The position numbers and the translations under genes are program-made. Source: JBHPGW01 sp042569785 (GTDB lineage Bacteria; Planctomycetota; Phycisphaerae; Sedimentisphaerales; Anaerobacaceae). From it: DNA of 5,206 nt. The notes below the pieces were generated by a model. It searched no databases. It was given only the letters and a program-made list of their open reading frames with translations, and was not told where the DNA came from. Location: positions 1-5,206 of the forward strand of contig JBHPGW010000117.1 of the NCBI GenBank assembly GCA_042569785.1, written 5' to 3'. Of the stretch, positions 1 to 5,206 are shown in pieces (position 1 is the first letter of the stretch; each line of letters starts with the position of its first letter).

Positions 1-603
1 GCTGGCAAAAGATATTTGAATATGAATACGGAAATGGAGAACGAAAACGAACCTGAATTAAAAAAACAAAATGTCTATGATCTGTTAACGGAGCGAGCTT
101 CTAAAATCCCCCCGGGCTCTGATGGCCTGATAATGCTGCCTCATCTGGCCGGTGCGATGTGCCCTGAATTTAACTTAAAAGCAAAAGGTGTCTTTTTTGG
201 CATAACCCTTAAGCATGACAAAAACCATTTTATTCGTGCGATAATGGAATCAATCGGATATATGCTCCGAAGTAATATAGACATACTCGAGGAAATGGGA
301 GTGGAAATTACGGAGGTAATATCTACCGGAGGAGCATCGAAAAGTGCGCTGTGGAACCAGATCAAGTCTGATATTTTACAAAAGCCCATCGTTACATTAA
401 GCCAGCAGGAATCCTGTTGTTTAGGGGCCGCTATTTTAGCCGGTGTCGGATCAGGGGTATTTGAGACCGTTGAGGAAGCATCAATCCGGATGGTCAAGAG
501 GATGGATTCTTTTGTATCGAATGACAATTCGGCTCATGCTTATGACCAGGCCTATGAGAAATATTTGGCTTTATACGACAGTCTTGAAAAGCTGTTTGAA
601 TAG
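1..603 (+). CDS. FGGY-family carbohydrate kinase (xylulokinase-like), C-terminal part
   Basis: Enzymes of this family transfer phosphate from ATP to a ketose or polyol in the cytoplasm. The reading frame is open to the left edge, so the N-terminal substrate domain lies outside the window; a TTG or ATG near 16-22 is only an internal codon. What is visible is the C-terminal actin-like/ATPase domain: a GSDGLIMLPHLAG stretch, the GVFFGITL strand, a helix with RAIMESIGYMLR, the nucleotide-binding STGGASKSALW motif and the LGAAILAG motif, followed by a natural-looking C-terminal helix and a TAG stop. Where classical xylulokinases have GERTP after the LA, this protein has GAMCP, so the substrate is uncertain; L-fuculose, L-rhamnulose, xylulose and others are possible in this family. 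An acidic, Asn/Glu-rich stretch (NTEMENENEPELKKQ) precedes the domain. Base composition is more AT-rich than the glycosidase genes to the right. The family call is strong; the substrate call is not. Confidence 0.9.
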   Translation, partial: AGKRYLNMNTEMENENEPELKKQNVYDLLTERASKIPPGSDGLIMLPHLAGAMCPEFNLKAKGVFFGITLKHDKNHFIRAIMESIGYMLRSNIDILEEMGVEITEVISTGGASKSALWNQIKSDILQKPIVTLSQQESCCLGAAILAGVGSGVFETVEEASIRMVKRMDSFVSNDNSAHAYDQAYEKYLALYDSLEKLFE

Positions 604-988
604 CACCTTTTTCTGATTCAGTAACCTCCAAGGGGAAATTTCGGCGATGGCACGCATCGGCAAATTGCCTTACGATATCTCGCTGATAGGGCGAGTTCAT
701 AACATTAAACTTCGTCTCTTTGGTGTCCCACAGGCAAAAACCGTCATGGTGCTTGGCGGTCAGACAGACATATTCCATGCCAACAGACTCAGCCAAATCC
801 AGGATCTGTTCCACATTTAATTGGGTGGGATTGAATCGCTGGATCAACTTGTCGTATTCATCCCGCGGTATACGCCTGCGCCACCGATCCTGTTCATGCC
901 ACCCTTCAATCGAATACAGGCCAAAATGGAGAAACAGGCCAAGTCTTCTCTTTGAAAACCATTCCTTTTTTACATCAGAATACGACAT
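494..988 (-). pseudogene. GH29 alpha-L-fucosidase, N-terminal fragment (3'-truncated)
   Basis: Intact GH29 enzymes are retaining exo-alpha-L-fucosidases of roughly 430-500 residues. Residues 1-120 of this frame (988 down to about 629) match the family start very well: the KEWFSKRRLGLFLHFGLYSI stretch with the substrate-site His (H21), RIPRDEYDKLIQRFNPTQ, and the hallmark AKHHDGFCLWDT with H80-H81, then YQRDIVRQFADACHRRNFPL. In the family the next residues are normally like GFYYS; here the match stops at once. The remaining 44 residues are the antisense of the spacer and of the kinase 3' end, up to an accidental stop at 494. The nucleophile Asp and all of the later barrel strands are missing, so the product should be inactive. 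There is no signal peptide, so the ancestral enzyme was probably cytoplasmic. The start is supported by a purine-rich site 6 bases upstream. It lies 127 bases downstream of the GH78 gene on the same strand, probably in the same operon. Confidence 0.88.
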
Positions 989-994
989 CGGTAA

Positions 995-1005
995 CTTCTC
1001 TTCTC
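995..1005 (-). promoter_or_regulatory. Ribosome binding site of the fucosidase fragment
   Basis: Read on the - strand this is GAGAAGAGAAG, ending 6 bases before the ATG at 988-986. It is a purine-rich Shine-Dalgarno-like site, not the perfect consensus, at workable spacing. It supports the MSYSDVKKEW start. The 127-base gap between the GH78 stop and this start has no clear hairpin-plus-T-run terminator, so cotranscription of the two genes is likely. Confidence 0.45.
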
Positions 1006-1115
1006 ATGCTGTGCGAACACCAATCCGTCGGACTGACTTGTTAACTGTTCTGTTCACCTTTTCATTTGACGGTTATAAGAGCATCTTAAGTTTTTTTGGG
1101 TTTGCTTTTCTTGCT

Positions 1116-3557
1116 TCAACCGCAGGAGCTTTCACAGTCCGGCTGGATCGTTATCTGATGTTGACCGGCTGCAAGACGCCGCCCGTCGGCGAGAACCCCG
1201 GTTGTCTGGTCGGGGATGTTCACATTCACATTCAGAGAACCATCGTCCTTTAATGACCAAGCAACATAAATCGCTCCGTGAGGGGTGGGAACATGGCCTT
1301 TGGCCCAGAGAACCCCCAAACTCTGCGGAACCAGCGAAAACTCTTCGAAGCCGGGTTTAAGGGGCCTGACTCCAAGCAGTGCAGTCTGCATAAAGAACAT
1401 CGGCAGACATGAGAATGCATGACACAGGCTGCCGCACCCGCCAAAGGCACCGCGGCCGTCCGCCACCTCCCATAATGTGGGCGATTCGGCGATCATGTGC
1501 GGCCAGAGTTCGCGAATGATCTTGAGTCCATCCTGCGCGCGGCCGTTGCGCACAAGCGCATCAATTACAAACAATTGATAACCAAACTCCGCCCGGATTG
1601 CACCTGGGTCCAACAGAGCGTTCAACGCGCCTTCGTGAAGTTCATTGTCCAGCAGTTCATAATACATCCCTACCCCATGCGGAACCTGACTGAAGGTACG
1701 CCGGTTATCTCGCGGTGCGGTGCAGTCATAGAAGTGCTGCTCATCTTCGAGCCAGAAACATTTCTTGATTGCCGCGGTAATCACACTCACCTTGCCTTTG
1801 TATTCTTTTGTATGTTCGGCATTGCCCGCCGCCTCATGCAAACCTGCGGCCAATTTGTACGCGCCTGCAATCAGCATATTCAGGGCGGCAACTTTTCCGT
1901 CCAATTGCGCACCGGAGATGTCATAGCCCCAGTCAATGAAGTTCCACATGCCTTCGTCGAAGTTCAACATGCCTTCGTCGTGCGGATCAGCAACCAGTCC
2001 GTCTTCATCGGCCCAACCTGCGTACACGCTCAACGCTTTATCAACCACCGGCATCAATTCCTTGACCAACTCGATGTCGCCGGTATAGAGGTAGTAGTCA
2101 CTGAGTACGGAAATCCAATTGGAAGAAGTTACCGGCAACAGGCAGGTACGCTGTGATGGATACCTGGAAGGGATCATGCCGTTCGGAAGCGCACCTTCGC
2201 CGCCCACACGCAGGTTGTGCGCAGGAAACACGCGGTCAGAAGTGAGCGTGAAATAGAAGAGGTTTTCCTGCAAATGATCGTCTAACCACAAGGTCTGCTC
2301 ACGCCACGGGCAGTCTACAAAAAGATCCATGGAACATTCCTGCAAGGTTTGTACGCACGCACCCCACAGCCGATTTAACATAGACTGGTCGCATTCGAAG
2401 CTCGCCTCAACCGGAATCGGATAAACACGATTGGCCGCTTCCACGGAATGGATGTGCACCGGCCCTTCGAACCTGCGAAAGGTCAGTTGAATCACACGGA
2501 ACCCGCGGTCGTGCATGCGGTTTTCGATACGCTGCCGCCCGCCACGCAGGATGTAGCGGTCAGCAAAGCGGTAAAATGGACCGCCAACATTGACCCGCAG
2601 TGTATCCAGGCGTCCGTCATGCACACCTTCATCGTAGCCGATGTCAAGGATCGTGCCTGCCGGTGCCTCGATGTCCAGCATTACATTGCCACAGATTTCA
2701 CGGCCAAAGTCCATAATGATATAGGCCCCCTGTGTCGGGGCTGTGTCGCTCAAGAATTGCCACGGCAGCACCTTGGCAGACCCGCCCCAGGTGAGCGATT
2801 CAGCATCAAAAAATCGCGGTTGATCGGGTTTGAAGTGGGTTTCACTCTGCATCAACGCAGCGTACTCCACATCATCCTCAATGTCCGGTTGGGGCAGCGG
2901 CACGGCCCCAGTTTCCACAATCAGTTGCGGCCGGTAACGATCATCACTGAGCGCGGCAATGGTGCGCGGACTGAGTACGCGACCGAGTCCGTTGGCATCA
3001 GCGATCTCTTCGGCGGCTGACCAAATGTCCGGATTACCATCGCCATTCTGCCAGTCGACAGGCTCTTTGCGGAAATCGCGATATTCGGAGTAGCCAATAT
3101 GGTGGGTGTAGAATGGCGCATCTGAACGCGTGGAAGGATCAACGCAGACCTGCCATGATGCATCGGTTTTCACCAAATCCTCAATCTCGGCCAGGATAGC
3201 GGGCGCTATCGGTGGAACGGCACTTGTAAGCGGAGTTACAGGGCAATGCACACGCGCAGCAAGATGATTTTTGCCCTTACGCAGAGCTGCAGTCACATCA
3301 TAACTATCGAAAAAGTACCGGCTGTCCGTTCCCCGTGCCGGCCCCTGCCCAACATGTTGACCATTGAGGTACACAACATATCGAGAGTCCGCCGCGATGC
3401 GGAGAATCGCGCGATTCGGGATGTCCTTGATGGTGAATTGCTTCCGCGCAAGGAAAGTGTAATTCTGCAGTTTCTCGCCGGGAGGTGTAATCCATTTAGC
3501 CGAGAGACTGACCGGTACATTCGTTTCATCAATAATGGGATACGACATAAAAAACAT
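1116..3557 (-). CDS. GH78 alpha-L-rhamnosidase-like glycoside hydrolase
   Basis: GH78 enzymes are inverting hydrolases that remove terminal alpha-L-rhamnose from oligosaccharides and glycosides. In this 813-residue protein, residues about 17-105 resemble the N-terminal galactose-binding-like beta-sandwich of the family (LSAKWITPP, ADSRYVVYLNGQ, GPARGTDSRYFFDSYDVT). A second beta-rich domain (about 275-370) contains IIMDFGREICGNV and DRYILRGG. The (alpha/alpha)6 catalytic barrel runs from about 385 to 735 and a C-terminal beta domain closes the protein. The catalytic signature is clear: D415-C-P-W-R-E420 with D427, the same +5 and +12 spacing as the Asp/Glu/Asp set of characterised bacterial enzymes, and E697 in TLWE as the partner Glu. 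There is no signal peptide or membrane segment, so it probably acts in the cytoplasm on imported oligosaccharides. The start is ambiguous: an ATG at 3548 (MSYP) has a better-spaced weak ribosome site than the one at 3557, and the neighbouring GH29 gene also begins with ATGTCGTAT. Rhamnose specificity is inferred from the family only. Confidence 0.92.
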   Translation of the reverse strand: MFFMSYPIIDETNVPVSLSAKWITPPGEKLQNYTFLARKQFTIKDIPNRAILRIAADSRYVVYLNGQHVGQGPARGTDSRYFFDSYDVTAALRKGKNHLAARVHCPVTPLTSAVPPIAPAILAEIEDLVKTDASWQVCVDPSTRSDAPFYTHHIGYSEYRDFRKEPVDWQNGDGNPDIWSAAEEIADANGLGRVLSPRTIAALSDDRYRPQLIVETGAVPLPQPDIEDDVEYAALMQSETHFKPDQPRFFDAESLTWGGSAKVLPWQFLSDTAPTQGAYIIMDFGREICGNVMLDIEAPAGTILDIGYDEGVHDGRLDTLRVNVGGPFYRFADRYILRGGRQRIENRMHDRGFRVIQLTFRRFEGPVHIHSVEAANRVYPIPVEASFECDQSMLNRLWGACVQTLQECSMDLFVDCPWREQTLWLDDHLQENLFYFTLTSDRVFPAHNLRVGGEGALPNGMIPSRYPSQRTCLLPVTSSNWISVLSDYYLYTGDIELVKELMPVVDKALSVYAGWADEDGLVADPHDEGMLNFDEGMWNFIDWGYDISGAQLDGKVAALNMLIAGAYKLAAGLHEAAGNAEHTKEYKGKVSVITAAIKKCFWLEDEQHFYDCTAPRDNRRTFSQVPHGVGMYYELLDNELHEGALNALLDPGAIRAEFGYQLFVIDALVRNGRAQDGLKIIRELWPHMIAESPTLWEVADGRGAFGGCGSLCHAFSCLPMFFMQTALLGVRPLKPGFEEFSLVPQSLGVLWAKGHVPTPHGAIYVAWSLKDDGSLNVNVNIPDQTTGVLADGRRLAAGQHQITIQPDCESSCG
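1938..1979 (-). repeat. 21-bp in-frame tandem duplication inside GH78
   Basis: Two adjacent 21-base units (1938-1958 and 1959-1979) differ at only one base (c at 1945, a at 1966). They encode two successive 7-residue units, DEGMLNF and DEGMWNF (residues 527-540), immediately before IDWGYD. The frame is kept. Near-identity at the DNA level suggests a recent duplication. It sits next to a loop which, by analogy with GH78 structures, faces the substrate pocket. Confidence 0.85.
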
Positions 3558-3591
3558 CGCTTTCTTAGAGCCCTTTGCACACTAATTCTCA

Positions 3592-3608
3592 AATCCAACC
3601 GTTGGATT
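3592..3608. promoter_or_regulatory. 17-bp palindrome, candidate operator of the GH78-GH29 operon
   Basis: AATCCAAC-C-GTTGGATT is a perfect 8-bp inverted repeat around one central base. It lies 34 bases upstream of the first possible GH78 start and downstream of the best promoter candidate, the place where a repressor would block transcription. Length, symmetry and the AACCGTT core are reminiscent of sugar-responsive repressor sites such as those of the LacI family, but no regulator gene is in the window, so the protein that binds is unknown. Confidence 0.5.
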
Positions 3609-3651
3609 CGATAGCCGCATGAAGGAGATGGCTCAAATTTCTCAGATCATG

Positions 3652-3855
3652 TCAGCTTTCACTAAATCGTCTATGTGTATCATATTTTGTCTGTTGATCA
3701 AGCAAAATCACGCTTGAAAATGTAAAAACAGACACTTTTTCCAAATTCCAGTAGATTCTCATTGGCCTGCCCCAGTTTTTAGTACCCGAAGGGACTCGAA
3801 CCCTTCTATGAAGCCAGGTTTTGCAAGCGTTAATTTCAAAAAATATTTTTTTCAT
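3652..3855 (-). CDS. Short ORF with a ribosome site, possible 5' gene scar (doubtful)
   Basis: A 67-codon frame starts with MKKIFFEINACKTWLHRR. An AAGGAG motif (3865-3860 on the - strand) precedes its ATG by 4 bases, better than expected by chance. However, the middle is the translation of a tRNA-like segment (3781-3806) and the rest runs through the candidate GH78 promoter, so the frame as a whole is unlikely to be a real protein. The first 15-18 codons may be the start of a gene cut off at the tRNA-like sequence. No family is recognised. Confidence 0.15.
   Translation of the reverse strand: MKKIFFEINACKTWLHRRVRVPSGTKNWGRPMRIYWNLEKVSVFTFSSVILLDQQTKYDTHRRFSES
3679..3705 (-). promoter_or_regulatory. 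Candidate sigma-70-type promoter for the GH78 operon
   Basis: On the - strand a TATGAT -10 box (3684-3679) follows a weak TTGCTT -35 box (3705-3700) with a 15-base spacer, shorter than the ideal 17. Transcription would begin near 3672 and give a leader of roughly 115 bases running through the 17-bp palindrome. The -35/spacer part is embedded in nested inverted repeats, which may mark regulator binding. This call comes from pattern reading only. Confidence 0.3.
3688..3734. repeat. Nested inverted repeats over the candidate promoter
   Basis: The outer arms TGTCTGTT (3688-3695) and AACAGACA (3727-3734) are perfectly complementary 8-mers. Between them lie CAAGC (3699-3703) and GCTTG (3712-3716). 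A palindrome TTGATCAA (3694-3701) overlaps the left side. The set could be paired half-sites for a dimeric regulator; weak hairpin formation is also possible. The two pairs are not concentric (centres near 3711 and 3707.5), which argues against a single clean hairpin. Confidence 0.4.
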
Positions 3856-4077
3856 TCAACTCCTTATCTGACAATCTTTTAAGCAATATTCGCGAGATCG
3901 TTTCAGCCTTCTATCCGGTATTCTGTGCTTTTTCTTTTAGGTTTATTTGAACCGCACAGACCATTAAAATTAATACGCCCCGTCCATTCTCAACCACTGG
4001 CTCAAAAGCTCATAAGGGTTCGATCGGTTTACGGGATCATAACGAACAAGCACCAAATATTTACTCCAAACTGCCAG
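3735..4077. other. Gene-poor AT-rich spacer between the GH78 operon and the IS110 remnant
   Basis: No convincing protein gene is seen on either strand. Apart from the tRNA-like fragment (3781-3806), there is a 7-bp inverted repeat TCTGTGC/GCACAGA (3922-3928 and 3954-3960) with a 25-base loop, and a 10-bp word AAGGGTTCGA present at 4014-4023 on the + strand and at 3805-3796 on the - strand. Short frames here (for example 3925-4146 on + and 3970-4083 on -) have no good ribosome site at usable spacing and no recognised family. The stretch looks like decayed or junctional sequence. Confidence 0.5.
3781..3806 (-). other. tRNA 3'-end-like fragment (T-arm and acceptor strand)
   Basis: Read on the - strand, a T-arm hairpin is present: stem AAGGG/CCCTT, extended by one further G-C pair, around the loop TTCGAGT, which fits the tRNA T-loop pattern TTCRANY. 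It is followed by CGGGTAC, right for an acceptor 3' strand, then T where the discriminator would be. CCA is not encoded. The partner GTACCCG strand, D-arm and anticodon arm cannot be found within 100 bases upstream on that strand, so this is not a complete tRNA. A tRNA 3' end left behind as an attachment half-site by an integrative element is the likeliest reading; chance resemblance is possible. Confidence 0.4.
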
Positions 4078-4138
4078 ATTCATTTTTTTTATTTTTTGTT
4101 CTCACCTCCAGCTGGAACGGAAAATCAAAAAAATGAAT
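4078..4138. repeat. 18-bp AT-rich inverted repeat just after the transposase stop
   Basis: The arms ATTCATTTTTTTTATTTT (4078-4095) and AAAATCAAAAAAATGAAT (4121-4138) are complementary at 17 of 18 positions, separated by 25 bases that contain the perfect 10-bp palindrome TCCAGCTGGA (4107-4116). The outer arm ends 4 bases from the transposase stop codon. It could be a bidirectional transcription-stopping hairpin, the structured end of the insertion element, or part of a non-coding RNA of the element. The GC-stem-then-T-run layout of a classical intrinsic terminator is absent. Confidence 0.6.
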
Positions 4139-4142
4139 ATCA

Positions 4143-5177
4143 TTAACATTTCGCAATTCTCTTTGAATGATCTCCATCCCAGCAAGATTCGTCCCTGAGA
4201 ATCGCCCAGCAGCGAACCAACAGTTGCCTTGCAAGTGCAACTATAGCTACCTTGGACCGTTTTTTTTGGCCACGTCTGACTTTGTCATAAATTTCTCGCA
4301 TCCATGGCTCCCTTAAGCCAAGCCAACTTACTTCAACTAACAGCGTTCGAAGAAGTTTGTTGCCGCTCTTTGATATTCGACCGGTTATGTCAACCTGGCC
4401 AGATTGCCAGCGTCTGGGAACCATGCCGAGATAACTACTGACATGCCTGCCATTTTTAAATCTGTGCGGATCATCGATGATTGCTGCAACTGCCTCAGAG
4501 AGTCTTGGGCCGACACCTGGAATAGTTCGAAGACGTTTGACTTTTTCATCAGCTCTGCCGAGAGCATCGAGTTTAGACTCCAGATTTTTCAGTAGGGCGG
4601 TTGCACTGTCGAGAGCGCGTAGTTCACTGTCAAGTTGACCTTTCCAAATCTCATCAAGATTGGTAATTTCTTTGATGTCCATTGCAAGTTCCCTCATACT
4701 AATAAGAGCTTTTATGGTCCAGCCCTTTTTGCCAGCAGGAAGATGTATGTCTTCTCGCGATAGTATTGCCCGGATTGAATTCTTGATCTTGGTTACGCGT
4801 TTGACGAGATCATCACGGTAATTGATAAGCGAACGTTTTTGGCGAACTTCTCTTTTAGGAACATGCACCGTGGGAAAGAATCCAGAGTTGTACATAGTAG
4901 CAAGTCGATGAGCATCTTTGCGGTCAGATTTGTGGGGATTGTTCTTCCAATTCCAGGCCGGGTGGTTGGTGTTGGCAACTTTGAATGGAATCTTTAACGC
5001 CCAGAGTATGTCAGCCATCCAGCCCATCTGAGAGCCGGTTTCAAAGAGAACTGTCTCAATCTGCTCCTTAAATTCGACAAATAGATCATGCATGACTTGC
5101 TTGCGAGTGTAGACTGTCTTGAATTTACTTTTCAAAGAGCTTTTGTCAAAATGGTCTGACCCCGAACTATGTACCAC
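4143..5177 (-). CDS. IS110-family transposase, N-terminus missing
   Basis: IS110 transposases are DEDD (RuvC-like) recombinases with a second, serine-containing domain, guided by an RNA made from the element's own non-coding end. In this 344-residue frame, E46 (FETGSQMGW) and D85/D88 (KSDRKDAHRLA) are three of the four DEDD acidic residues. A helical middle region runs from about 108 to 210. The Transposase_20-type domain (216-285) has RTIPGVGPRLSEAVAAII with the PGVG motif, SSYLGMVPRRWQSG, and GRISKSGNKLLRTLL with the family's conserved serine region (S269/S271). The usual start, a GIDVHK-like strand bearing the first Asp, is absent: homology begins only near residue 18, the GTG start encodes unrelated sequence, and a TAA lies three codons before it. 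None of the three - strand frames to the window edge restores the motif. The product is probably inactive. A 5' truncation by recombination or insertion at about 5127-5165 is inferred. Confidence 0.85.
   Translation of the reverse strand: MVHSSGSDHFDKSSLKSKFKTVYTRKQVMHDLFVEFKEQIETVLFETGSQMGWMADILWALKIPFKVANTNHPAWNWKNNPHKSDRKDAHRLATMYNSGFFPTVHVPKREVRQKRSLINYRDDLVKRVTKIKNSIRAILSREDIHLPAGKKGWTIKALISMRELAMDIKEITNLDEIWKGQLDSELRALDSATALLKNLESKLDALGRADEKVKRLRTIPGVGPRLSEAVAAIIDDPHRFKNGRHVSSYLGMVPRRWQSGQVDITGRISKSGNKLLRTLLVEVSWLGLREPWMREIYDKVRRGQKKRSKVAIVALARQLLVRCWAILRDESCWDGDHSKRIAKC
5153..5163. repeat. GGTC-N-GACC palindromic motif at the broken transposase 5' end
   Basis: GGTCTGACC is a 4+4 bp inverted repeat with one central base; read on the - strand it lies within GGGGTCAGACC. 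From memory this resembles short words found dispersed in some genomes near REP-associated IS200-like transposases, but that link is not shown here. It coincides with the place where IS110 homology has ended, so it may belong to another small repeat that truncated the transposase. Confidence 0.3.
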
Positions 5178-5206
5178 ACTTGATTAGAGAGTTATCCGCC
5201 TGTTCT

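Larger units (their letters stand above)
4078..5165 (-). mobile_element. IS110-family insertion element remnant
   Basis: The element is defined by its transposase gene and tentatively by the inverted repeat that follows it. Its left limit (transposase 3' side) may be near 4078 but cannot be fixed, because IS110 elements have no or very poor terminal repeats. Its right limit is a junction between about 5127 and 5165, where transposase homology ends. The non-coding end on the transposase 5' side, which carries the guide RNA in the classical IS110 subgroup, appears to be lost or displaced. Boundaries are approximate. Confidence 0.55.

Noticed and set aside
720..1253. A + strand ORF opposite the fucosidase fragment and the spacer
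   Set aside because: No family similarity; it lies antisense to a region with strong GH29 homology.
1497..2156. Long + strand ORF opposite the GH78 gene
   Set aside because: It is antisense to a clear GH78 gene with intact catalytic motifs; GC-rich codon bias opens the opposite frame. The same applies to the + strand frame at 2448-3020.
3781..3871. A complete tRNA gene on the - strand
   Set aside because: Only the T-arm and the acceptor 3' strand can be seen; no matching 5' acceptor, D-arm or anticodon stem is found at the required distance.
3970..4083. A 37-codon ORF on the - strand, protein-like in appearance (ATG at 4083, TAA at 3970)
   Set aside because: The only GGAGG-type site is about 20 bases from the ATG, too far, and the start lies inside the AT-rich inverted repeat; no family recognised. 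It might be a remnant, but it cannot be supported as a gene.
3925..4146. A 73-codon ORF on the + strand in the spacer
   Set aside because: GTG start without a ribosome site, no recognisable domain, and it runs antisense through the inverted repeat into the transposase 3' end.
4143..5177. A CRISPR-associated or other defence role for the DEDD protein
   Set aside because: The two-domain order, PGVG motif and SDRKDA motif are those of IS110 transposases; there are no CRISPR repeats or defence genes in the window.

Overview
This is a mosaic bacterial window, and its blocks do not look as if they have been together for long. From left to right it holds: (1) the 3' part of an FGGY-family sugar kinase gene on the + strand, open at the left edge and ending at 603; (2) a sharp junction at about 604-629; (3) the first third of a GH29 alpha-L-fucosidase gene on the - strand (988 down to about 629), cut off before the catalytic nucleophile would be reached; (4) a complete GH78 alpha-L-rhamnosidase-like gene on the - strand (3557 to 1116), lying upstream of the fucosidase fragment in the same transcriptional direction; (5) about 585 bases without a convincing gene, holding a candidate operator and promoter for the glycosidase operon, nested inverted repeats, a tRNA T-arm/acceptor-like 3' fragment and a long AT-rich inverted repeat; (6) an IS110-family transposase gene on the - strand (5177 to 4143) that lacks the usual N-terminus with the first catalytic Asp.

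The host cannot be fixed from this sequence. Cytoplasmic GH78 and GH29 enzymes without signal peptides, IS110 elements and intermediate to high GC in the glycosidase genes suit a polysaccharide-degrading anaerobe, for example in the Lentisphaerae/Kiritimatiellae/Verrucomicrobia group or the Firmicutes. This is a weak inference. Sampled by eye, the kinase and IS110 blocks are clearly more AT-rich than the GH78 gene, which supports mixed ancestry or assembly from different replicons.

Functionally, GH78 followed by GH29 would form a leftward operon that trims terminal L-rhamnose and L-fucose from oligosaccharides imported into the cytoplasm. A 17-bp palindrome about 35 bp upstream of the GH78 start is a good candidate operator for a local sugar-responsive repressor. 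The FGGY kinase would phosphorylate a ketose or polyol derived from such sugars, but it is convergent with the operon and joined to it through a broken gene, so a functional link is not shown.

I did not find an undescribed multi-gene system. The most interesting points are the gene-to-gene junction, the 21-bp in-frame tandem duplication beside the GH78 active site, the operator/promoter architecture, and the decapitated IS110 element next to a possible tRNA-derived attachment scar.
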